Below are positions 17,249 through 26,000 of a DNA stretch of 64,000 bases, one piece after another. A program made the translations under genes and the position numbers. Below the pieces are notes generated by a model that saw only the letters and a program-made list of their open reading frames with translations, was not told where the DNA came from and did no database searches. Where the stretch lies: NCBI GenBank assembly GCA_003349885.1, contig QFXC01000014.1, forward strand, positions 124,001-188,000, read 5' to 3'. The DNA comes from an endosymbiont of Galathealinum brachiosum. Lineage in GTDB: Bacteria; Pseudomonadota; Gammaproteobacteria; SZUA-229. Numbering within the stretch: position 1 is the stretch's first letter; each line of letters begins with the position of its first letter.

Positions 17249-17283
17249 AAACGATTAAGGCGTAAAATAAAACCCTTATATTT

Positions 17284-17300
17284 TGCACCTTTAATGTGCA
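17284..17300. promoter_or_regulatory. NtrC-like enhancer site near narK
   Basis: TGCACCTTTAATGTGCA is a 17-bp dyad with both outer arms (TGCAC, GTGCA) intact, matching the NtrC consensus at 14 of 17 positions. Its centre is about 98 bp upstream of the predicted narK start. Confidence 0.65.
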
Positions 17301-17363
17301 AATCTCAGCTTATAATATCCTTTAAATTCACTATCTATTTGAATTTATTAGCAAAATTATAAC

Positions 17364-17379
17364 TGGTATTAACATTGCT
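17364..17379 (+). promoter_or_regulatory. Sigma54-type promoter of narK
   Basis: TGGTATTAACATTGCT has GG, ten bases, GC, and an intact TTGCT -12 element; the -24 element is TGGTA instead of TGGCA. The predicted start is near 17390, about 29 nt before the narK ATG. Confidence 0.65.
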
Positions 17380-17418
17380 TAAACAACAACAAATTAAAAC
17401 TTTCAGGACAATTTGCAA

Positions 17419-18888
17419 ATGAGCGCTTCTAACGGCATCAAGATATTATCATTCAGCGGCAATACACGGATATTACACTTATCATGGATTGCATTTTTTA
17501 TTACGTTTGTAATCTGGTTCAACCACGCCCCACTACTGGCTGCAATGCGAGAAACAATGGGACTGACCGACCAGCAGATTAAAACCCTGTTAATACTAAA
17601 CGTCGCATTAACCATACCCGCACGAATAATTATTGGAATGCTTGTCGACAGCTTTGGGCCGAAACGTATTTATTCCTTCCTGTTAATGGTATCCGCCCTG
17701 CTCTGTTTTGGTTTTGCTGCAGCTCAAAATTTTGAACAACTGGCTATTATGCGTTTCTTACTCGGTTTTTCCGGTGCGGGTTTTGTAATTGGTATTCGTA
17801 TGATTTCTGAATGGTACCCGGCTCGTCAGGCTGGTATTGCTCAGGGCATATATGGTGGCTGGGGCAACTTTGGCTCGGCCGGTGCAGCTATAAGCCTTCC
17901 AACCATTGCATTATTATTCGGCGGTGATGATGGATGGCGTTATGCTGTTGCCAGCACAGGCGTTCTGGCGTTTGTATATTCATTTATCTACTACTTCAGT
18001 ACACACGATACACCCAAAGGCTCCACCTACTTTAAACCGAAAAAAAGTGGTGCACTGGAGATTTCAAGTAAAAAAGATTTCGTTTTATATCTGATAATGA
18101 ATATCCCCATGTATGCAGCACTTGCTGTTCTTACCTGGAAATTAAGCCCATCTAATATCAATATGCTGGAAGCCGGTGTAACAAATACTATTTACATCAT
18201 ATTAGCCTCTCTATACCTGTTTCAGGCATTTCGTATGTATCAGGTAAACGCACATGTATTTAAAACCGAAGTACCAGAAATTGAGCGTTATGAGTTTAGT
18301 CAGGTAGCCGTGCTTAACCTTGCTTATATGGTTACCTTTGGTTCCGAACTCGCTATTATTTCAATGTTGCCTTTGTTCTTTATGGATACATTTAATCTAT
18401 CACCAGCAGGTGCCGGTCTGGTTGCTTCCATATTTGCAGGTCTTAATCTAATTATGCGTCCTGCAGGCGGCTGGATTTCAGACAAGTTTGGCCGTAAACG
18501 CAGTCTGGTTGTCATTATGTTTGGCCTGATACTCGGTTATGCAATGATGAGCCAGATAGATGCAAGCTGGTCTTTACCAATGGCTATTGTCGTCACTATT
18601 TTCTGCTCACTATTCGTTAATGCAGGTAATGGTGCTGTATTTGCAGTTGTTCCATTAATCAAACGTCGCCTTACCGGGCAAATAGCCGGTATGACAGGTG
18701 CTTACGGTAATGTAGGTGGTGTAACCTTTCTGACTGTACTGTCATTTGTATCTTCCGAAATATTCTTTCTAGTTATTGGAGGAGCAGCTATCTTTGTTTT
18801 CCTTGCAACTGTATTAATACTGAAAGAGCCCTCTAACAAAATGACAGAAGTACTACCGGATGGAACAGTTCAGGTAATTGAGACTTAA
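17419..18888 (+). CDS. narK: Nitrate/nitrite transporter of the MFS NNP family
   Basis: 489 residues from the ATG at 17419, which has AGGA about 10 nt upstream; a TTG six bases earlier is too close to it. About twelve membrane helices. The nitrate signature GGWGNFGSAGAA lies in helix 5, and its counterpart TGAYGNVGGVTF in helix 11. Arg residues in helices 2 and 8 regions (IPARIIIG, MRPAGGW) match the nitrate-binding arginines of the family. It imports nitrate for the divergent reductase operon and shares its regulatory region. It is NasA-like in role, NarK-like in sequence. Confidence 0.9.
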   Translation: MSASNGIKILSFSGNTRILHLSWIAFFITFVIWFNHAPLLAAMRETMGLTDQQIKTLLILNVALTIPARIIIGMLVDSFGPKRIYSFLLMVSALLCFGFAAAQNFEQLAIMRFLLGFSGAGFVIGIRMISEWYPARQAGIAQGIYGGWGNFGSAGAAISLPTIALLFGGDDGWRYAVASTGVLAFVYSFIYYFSTHDTPKGSTYFKPKKSGALEISSKKDFVLYLIMNIPMYAALAVLTWKLSPSNINMLEAGVTNTIYIILASLYLFQAFRMYQVNAHVFKTEVPEIERYEFSQVAVLNLAYMVTFGSELAIISMLPLFFMDTFNLSPAGAGLVASIFAGLNLIMRPAGGWISDKFGRKRSLVVIMFGLILGYAMMSQIDASWSLPMAIVVTIFCSLFVNAGNGAVFAVVPLIKRRLTGQIAGMTGAYGNVGGVTFLTVLSFVSSEIFFLVIGGAAIFVFLATVLILKEPSNKMTEVLPDGTVQVIET

Positions 18889-19018
18889 AGGCATGCTGTT
18901 TACGGGGCATCTCCATCGGGGATAGTCCGCTGCTTTTTAGCGCTCTGTCTCCTTATTGATTCCATAGAAATCATACGGTGCCGTTTATCACACTGCCAGG
19001 CTGAGCGAAATCATCACA

Positions 19019-19051
19019 GGGATCAGAGCCGTAAAAACCGGCTCTGATCCC
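19019..19051. other. Perfect 13-bp stem-loop between narK and the kinase gene
   Basis: GGGATCAGAGCCG pairs with CGGCTCTGATCCC around a 7-nt loop TAAAAAC. No T run follows, so it is not a standard terminator. It may shield the narK transcript end or separate expression of narK and the kinase gene. Confidence 0.6.
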
Positions 19052-19123
19052 GAGCAAATGAACCTGCATAAACAATAAAATCCCAGTAATATACAATCTT
19101 AACGAGACAACAAAAATAACAGC

Positions 19124-20833
19124 ATGACCAACCAACTAAAAATAAATGTAGCCCAAAGCTCGGATGCAGGCATAAAAGACCATAATGAAGACTCTTATGG
19201 CATTGTCACTCCTGAGGGCCAACTGCTTGAAAACAAGGGCATTAGTGCAATTGTTGCAGATGGCATGGGTAGCTGCGCCTTTCCCAAAGAAGCGTCTGAA
19301 TATGTTGTAAAAGGTTTTTTTAGTGATTACTACAGCACACCCGAGAGCTGGACGGTTAAAACATCAGGCGCAAAAGTGCTTACTGCTTTAAATAGCTGGC
19401 TCTATGGCAAAAGCACCGATGAACATGCAAAAGCCTATGTATCTACGTTTTCTGCTTTGGTCATCAAATCAACTACTGCACATATCTTACATATTGGCGA
19501 TAGCCGTATTTACCGTCTTCGTGATGGCAATATCGAACAACTCACAAATGATCATCGAATCTGGATTACCAAAGAAAAAAATTACCTGAGCCGCGCAATG
19601 GGTGTAGACCTACACCTTGATATCGACTACAAAACGGTTGATCTTGAAGTTGATGATGTATTTGTAATGACAACAGATGGTATTCACGACTACATGCAGG
19701 ACCAGCAAATTAAAGACGTTGTTAGCCAGTCTGCAAATATGAATGTATTAGCCGATAAAGTAATTAGCACAGCTCTTTCCCAGGGCAGCCATGACAATGT
19801 CACCTGTCAGATCATCCATATTGAACAGCTACCAAATCAGCAGGCCAACGAAGTTATAAATGACCTGATACGCCTGCCGTTTCCACCCGACCTGTCACCC
19901 GGTATGATCATAGATGGCTATAAAGTCATTAAAGACTTTCATTCCAGCTCAACTTCCCAACTTTATCTGGTAGAAGATACGGAAACAGAGAAAACAATGC
20001 TGATGAAAACACCATCAGTTAACTATGATGACGACCCATCTTATATTGATCGTTTTCACATGGAAGAATGGGCGGGTAAGCGGGTTTATAACCCGAATGT
20101 AATGATCACTTACGAACAGAAACGCAAACGAAGTTGTCAGTATTTTTTAATAGAGCATGTTGAAGGCATTACATTAGCCGAATGGATTACGCAAAACCCG
20201 AACCCGGATATTAAACAGGTTACAAAAATCATTGACCAGTTAATTCATGGGTTACGTGGACTGCATCGCCTTGAAATGTTACATCGCGATCTCAAACCAG
20301 ATAATATAATGATCAAGGAAGATGGAAGCATAAAGATAATAGATCTGGGCGCTGTTAAAGTCGCTGGTATTCAGGAGATTTCTTCACCTGTTGAGCGCCT
20401 TGAACTACTCGGCACAAAAAACTACACCGCACCAGAATACCTGATGGGCGTAGCCGGGTCTAACAAATCAGACCTGTTTTCACTGGGTGTTATCGCATAC
20501 GAAATACTCACGGGAAAACTTCCCTATGGAGATCAGTCAGATAAAAACATCGACTGGCGATCTATAAGCAAAATCAGATATACCTCCTCCCTGAAACACA
20601 ATCCCATGATTCCATTATGGCTTGATGGCGCCATTGAGAAAGCAGTACGTATTGACCACAGATTACGCTATGACAGCTTCTCAGAATTTTATCACGACCT
20701 GACACACCCTAATGAGTCATTTATGAAACACAGCCTTCCTCTGGCTGAAAAAGACCCGTTAATATTCTGGCGTTCTATTTCTGTTATTCTATTAATTAGC
20801 AATTTGATTCTGCTTTACTTATTTATAAAATAA
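19124..20833 (+). CDS. Fused PP2C-type phosphatase and Ser/Thr protein kinase
   Basis: 569 residues. Residues 5-245 are a PP2C domain with NEDSYG, VADGMGS, ILHIGDSRIYR and HDNVTC, which bind the two metal ions. Residues 265-525 are a eukaryotic-like kinase: MLMKT (ATP-anchoring Lys), HRDLKPDN (catalytic loop) and DLG in place of DFG. A single membrane helix closes the protein (about 548-567), so both domains are cytoplasmic. It lies 235 nt after narK. The same fused protein sits beside nitrate-assimilation genes in Pseudomonas, so a role in post-translational control of nitrate uptake or reduction is likely, but its target is unknown. Confidence 0.88.
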   Translation: MTNQLKINVAQSSDAGIKDHNEDSYGIVTPEGQLLENKGISAIVADGMGSCAFPKEASEYVVKGFFSDYYSTPESWTVKTSGAKVLTALNSWLYGKSTDEHAKAYVSTFSALVIKSTTAHILHIGDSRIYRLRDGNIEQLTNDHRIWITKEKNYLSRAMGVDLHLDIDYKTVDLEVDDVFVMTTDGIHDYMQDQQIKDVVSQSANMNVLADKVISTALSQGSHDNVTCQIIHIEQLPNQQANEVINDLIRLPFPPDLSPGMIIDGYKVIKDFHSSSTSQLYLVEDTETEKTMLMKTPSVNYDDDPSYIDRFHMEEWAGKRVYNPNVMITYEQKRKRSCQYFLIEHVEGITLAEWITQNPNPDIKQVTKIIDQLIHGLRGLHRLEMLHRDLKPDNIMIKEDGSIKIIDLGAVKVAGIQEISSPVERLELLGTKNYTAPEYLMGVAGSNKSDLFSLGVIAYEILTGKLPYGDQSDKNIDWRSISKIRYTSSLKHNPMIPLWLDGAIEKAVRIDHRLRYDSFSEFYHDLTHPNESFMKHSLPLAEKDPLIFWRSISVILLISNLILLYLFIK

Positions 20834-20901
20834 AAAAACACATAAATTCAAGCACATATAGAATATTGTACTAAACTAAAATATAACTTTATGATTACTG
20901 T

Positions 20902-22830
20902 GTGTTTAATGTGCCTCAAGAAAACAGAACCGCTACAAACGTAATCGATTTTAGAAGAGAACTTAAGGACAGAGAATCTGAAATTGAATTACTACAGGAT
21001 ACTTTTCGACTTGTAGCAAGCGAACTTAATCTCGAAAAAGTATTTGATACTGTCGCAAAACGTGCAATCCACCTGGTTCGCGCTGAGACATTATTAATCC
21101 CCATTCTCGACAATAACAATGAAACTTACACCTATCGTGCTGGTGCAGGAAAAAATACCGAAGAAATAGTGGGCGAAGCACTGCCTCTTGATTTTGGCGT
21201 ATGTGGCTGGGTATGGAAAAATAAAAAACCCTGGTGGCGCGGCATGCTTGATGAACTTGATGAAAAAGAAAGAAACCAGTGGGAAAAGGAAGCAGGCACG
21301 TTAATACTTGTGCCTTTACAGGGTAGAAGACATTTTCTTGGTGGTATTGCAGCCATCAATAAACAGGACGGGCTTGAATTTACACAACGTGACCTGAACA
21401 TGTTATCCATGTTTGCAGGAATTGTAAGCATAGCAATCGAAAATGCACTAGCTGTAAAAGAGCTTGAAGAAACACACCAGGCATTAATCACACATCAACA
21501 CAGACTGGAAAGACTCAATAAACAATATTCTGAATCGAATAAAAAAGTAGAGCAGTTATCACTGTACGACCCATTAACCGGCTTGCCAAATCGCACACTT
21601 TTAAGAGACCGGATAAACAGGCAGTTATCTCTGTCCACTAGTGAAAATGATGTTACAAGTGTGTTATTAATAGACATTAACAACTTTAAATCCATTAATG
21701 ATGCATTAGGCCATGATAAAGGTGACCAGATACTCATTGAATTTTGCAAACGTATAAAAAAACACCTTAGACTTAATGAAACGCTAGGCCGTCTGGGCAG
21801 TGATGAATTCATTCTCCTGCTACCCTATACTTCACATAAAAAAACAGTAAATCGCACCAATAAAATATTAAAGGAAATGGAATCTCCTTATATTATTGAC
21901 AATAAAGACTTCAACGTAGATGCCAGTATTGGAATAAGTTCTTTTCCTGAACATGGTGAAGACAGAAAAACTTTATTAAGGCATGCCGATATTGCTTTAA
22001 ATATCGCAAAAGAAAGACATAGTAAATATCATATTTTTAATGATCAGGAAGATGAAGCAGATGAAAGCCAGATAAACCTCTCTGTTGATCTAAACAACGC
22101 CTTTAAAGAAAAACAGTTTGAACTATATTATCAACCAAAAATTGATATTAAATCTAACACAATAATGTCCGCTGAAGCCCTTGGCAGATGGACACACCCT
22201 GAAAGAGGTTTCATATCTCCAGTTGTATTCATTGAAGCACTGGAACAATATAATTTAATTGATAAATACACCTATGACGCAATTGAGTGCGCTGCTGAAA
22301 GCATTAACCAGTGGAGCAAAGATGGGCATAATTTAAAAATTGCTATTAATATTTCAACTCAGACATTAATGGATCCGGACTTTGTTAATCAGGTCAGGAA
22401 TAGAATTAGCGATTTTTCCATTAGCCGACGATTAATATTTGAAATAACAGAAAGTCTTTTCTTATCTGATCACGATTATATATTTGACACCCTCACCCGT
22501 TTACGCTCAATGGGAATAGAATTATCAATTGATGACTTTGGAACAGGTTACTCTTCACTAAGCCGTTTAAAACGATTACCCGTAAATGAATTAAAAATCG
22601 ATCAGTCTTTTATCAGAGATATGATTGATAATTTTGATGATCAGATAATCGTAAAATCAATTATAGATCTAGCACACAACCTTGGCTTGTCGGTTGTTGC
22701 AGAAGGCGTAGAAACTCAGGAAATATTAGATCACCTGAATAAACTTGGCTGCGATATTGCGCAGGGTTATTTAATTGCTAAACCTATGCCAGCTAAAGAA
22801 TTTGAAAAATTCATTAAAAACTATAAATAA
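20902..22830 (+). CDS. GAF-GGDEF-EAL cyclic-di-GMP signalling protein
   Basis: 642 residues, soluble. The start is GTG (20902); another GTG follows three codons later. An N-terminal coiled coil and a GAF domain (about 30-185, with WVWKNKKPWW) sense an unknown ligand, followed by a second short coiled coil. The GGDEF domain (about 215-385) has PLTGLPNR and a GSDEF active site, a variant still competent in some proteins; no RxxD inhibitory site is visible. The EAL domain (about 395-640) keeps EALGRW, DDFGTGYSSL, KIDQSFI and the QGY segment, so phosphodiesterase activity is expected. Single gene; no link to its neighbours is apparent. Confidence 0.88.
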   Translation: MFNVPQENRTATNVIDFRRELKDRESEIELLQDTFRLVASELNLEKVFDTVAKRAIHLVRAETLLIPILDNNNETYTYRAGAGKNTEEIVGEALPLDFGVCGWVWKNKKPWWRGMLDELDEKERNQWEKEAGTLILVPLQGRRHFLGGIAAINKQDGLEFTQRDLNMLSMFAGIVSIAIENALAVKELEETHQALITHQHRLERLNKQYSESNKKVEQLSLYDPLTGLPNRTLLRDRINRQLSLSTSENDVTSVLLIDINNFKSINDALGHDKGDQILIEFCKRIKKHLRLNETLGRLGSDEFILLLPYTSHKKTVNRTNKILKEMESPYIIDNKDFNVDASIGISSFPEHGEDRKTLLRHADIALNIAKERHSKYHIFNDQEDEADESQINLSVDLNNAFKEKQFELYYQPKIDIKSNTIMSAEALGRWTHPERGFISPVVFIEALEQYNLIDKYTYDAIECAAESINQWSKDGHNLKIAINISTQTLMDPDFVNQVRNRISDFSISRRLIFEITESLFLSDHDYIFDTLTRLRSMGIELSIDDFGTGYSSLSRLKRLPVNELKIDQSFIRDMIDNFDDQIIVKSIIDLAHNLGLSVVAEGVETQEILDHLNKLGCDIAQGYLIAKPMPAKEFEKFIKNYK

Positions 22831-23030
22831 TAATTTTATTTTATAAAATAACTTATAACCCATATGAATGATTTAAATATTACAGTTTCTCTGTATTATA
22901 GGAGAGCTTTGAAATGTGCGAATAAAACAAATTCTTTACGTACTTTCACTATACGGAACTAATCAGATTCCGAACAGATGACAAAATTCACTAAAAATAC
23001 TTTATTAATCTAACAGGATTATTTATTACT

Positions 23031-26000
23031 ATGCATTATTTTTTTAACCTGAACAAATACATAACACTATTTATTTTAAGTATTCTGTTTACCTCCCCCG
23101 CTCATGCAGTTATAGACCTCCAGTCATCAAGTGATACCTGGGCTGAAGTTCTAGTTGGTAATAATTTTGATCCTGGCCAGGATACGCAGGCAGTTGCCGC
23201 GGTAGATTTAACCGGTTTTGGTACCACTCCCCTGTTTTACATGAAGTATGACGATAGTGGAACTCCAGCAGACACATCTGATGATGAAGTCGCCTTTCGT
23301 TTTCGCGCAGATCATGCCGTTGATAATAAGGGTGAGTTTGACGGTTATATCTGGATTGGTCTGGATGTAGACAGTGATAATGACATAGATGCTTTTATGA
23401 TGTTAGTAGGTAAAAGCGGGGTTTATAATGTCGATGTATATGATGCAGGAAATGGCACAAACACGTCACCCAGCACAACCGATATTAATTCTGCTTCTAT
23501 TACGCCTGTCACAGCAGGCTTTACTTTTGACCATAACCTAATCACAACAATCGATGCGACAGGCACTGCAGATCTTGATGGCGATACAGAACTGGACTAC
23601 CTGATAAGTTATAAAGTGAATTTCGATGCACTTGCTACCGCTCTTAACGCATTAACATTAACTGGCTCTAACCCTTCAGCTACAATCTCTACACTCAATT
23701 CAAATGCAGGCATGACAGTCGACACTGCGTTTCAACTTGTTGTTGCAAGCGCACAAAACGCAAACACACTTAATGGAGATATCGGCGGTTACGATGATAA
23801 AGCCGATGATCTAACCGTTTCTTTTGCAAGCAAAGGCGCTTTCTCCAGTGGTTTAAGTTTCTCAAATCCGGAACCCGCTATTGCCGATTTAACTACCAGC
23901 CTGATCACAGCAAGTATTTTATCAATAGAAGCCAATGGCTCTTCAACATCCACTATTACGGTACAGTTAAAAGATGAAAATGGTATTAATCTGACATTAG
24001 GTGGCGATACAGTTACATTAAGCACAACACTCGGTTCACTTGACACCGTTAGTGATAATAATAATGGAACATATAGCGCGATATTAACAAGCTCTACAAC
24101 AAGTGGCTTAGCTACAATTACCGGAACGATAAATACCAACAATCTTACCGATACTGCATCTGTTACATATACACCAGGTGCGGCAACTACCACTACAAGT
24201 ACAGTTTCTGCCAGTAGTGCATCCATTACAGCCGATGGTACATCTACATCAACAATCACTGTTCAACTTATAGATACAAACGGAAACAACCTTAATAACG
24301 GTGGTGACGCAGTAACGCTTTCAACAACATTAGGCTCACTAGGTTTAGTTACTGATTTAAATAATGGTACATATCGCGCTGTACTTACAAGTGGTACAAC
24401 AACCGGAACAGCGATTATTACCGGCACATTAAACACTCAGGATATTGATGATAATGCCTCTGTTATCTTTAACGCTGATATTGTCTCGCAAAATACCAGT
24501 ATAATTTCTGTTAGTAATAACACTATAGCTGCAAATGGTATTTCAACTTCTATCGTAACCGTACAACTTAAAGATAGTAACGGCAATAATCTCAGCACTG
24601 GTGGTGACACTGTAGAATTAAATACAACGCTAGGCACATTAAGTTCAGTAACAGATGAGCTAGATGGTAGCTATACAGCAACATTAACCAGCTCTATCAT
24701 TGCAGGTACAGCAACGATTACCGGATTAGTAAATAGTAATTCTATTACAGATAATGCCACCGTATCTTTTTTTGTTAGTGCTGCATCAGCAACAACTAGC
24801 CTGATTACTGCTAGCATTTTATCTATTAATGCTGATGGAACATCAACATCATTAATAACCGTTCAGCTTAAGGACATTAACGGAAACAACCTAAGCAGTG
24901 GCGGCGATACAGTCGTACTTGATACAACTCTCGGTAATCTTAGCGCTGTAACTGATAAATTAAATGGCACCTATGAAGTAACGTTAACCAGCGCCACTAC
25001 GGTAGGAACTGCGACGATTACAGGTACTTTAAATGGCGCCTCAATTACAGATGATGCAACGGTTGCTTTTACAGTTGGTTCAGCCGTAATAACAACCAGT
25101 GTAATTTCTGCTAGCATTAATTCAATATCGGCAGATGGAACAAGCACTTCAATCATTACCGTACAGTTAAAAGATGCTAACGGCAATGTACTTAGCAGCG
25201 GTGGTGATTCTGTTTTACTAAATACCACATTGGGCAGCTTAGGGTTAGTAACAGACCAATTAGATGGTACATATCGCGCCACTTTAACCAGTGGTACTAC
25301 AGCTGGAAGCGCAACAATTACAGGCACATTAAATGGAAATGCCATTAGTAATAATGCCAGTGTAGTTTTCATTTCAATACTGGATACAGACGGTGACGGA
25401 ATTATTGATGACATAGATATTGATGATGACAACGATGGCATACCAGACTCGCTCGAAGGTGATGGAATAACCGACAGTGATGGTGACGGTATAGTTGATA
25501 GCCTTGATCTTGATAGTGACAACGATGGTATAACTGATTTAATGGAGTCAGGTATAACAAACCCTGAGTCACTCGATACAGATAACAATGGTCAAATCGA
25601 TACTGACAACCCTGTCGGCACTAACGGATTAGCTGATATTATTGAAACCACAATAGACTCAGGCATTGTTAATTACAATAATGGTAACACCATAGATACT
25701 GATGGGGATGGTGTTGAAGATTTCCGCGACCTTGATAGTGATAACGATGGCATACCTGATGTTACGGAAGCAGGTGGAAACGATTCTGATAACAATGGAA
25801 TTATTGGCACAGGCACACCTGTTGTAGACAGTAATGGACTTCCATCAGCTTTAATTACCTCACCTACAGATACTGATGGTGATGGCATTCCTGATCACCT
25901 GCAACTCGATTCTGATGGCGATGGCATCTCTGACCTGATCGAAGGCGGTGGCACCGACAGCAATGATGATGGAAAGGTCGACGGTTTTACTGACAATAAC

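Noticed and set aside
17231-17249. A second sigma54 promoter for nirB, minus-strand TTGGCATTTTTTTGGTGCAA
   Set aside because: The GG and GC are separated by 12 bases, not 10, so sigma54 recognition is not expected; the same bases are better read as a weak NtrC site.
23898-25397. Regular 300-nt repeats as a CRISPR array
   Set aside because: The units are protein-coding with no short constant repeat and no unique spacers; they are Ig domains.
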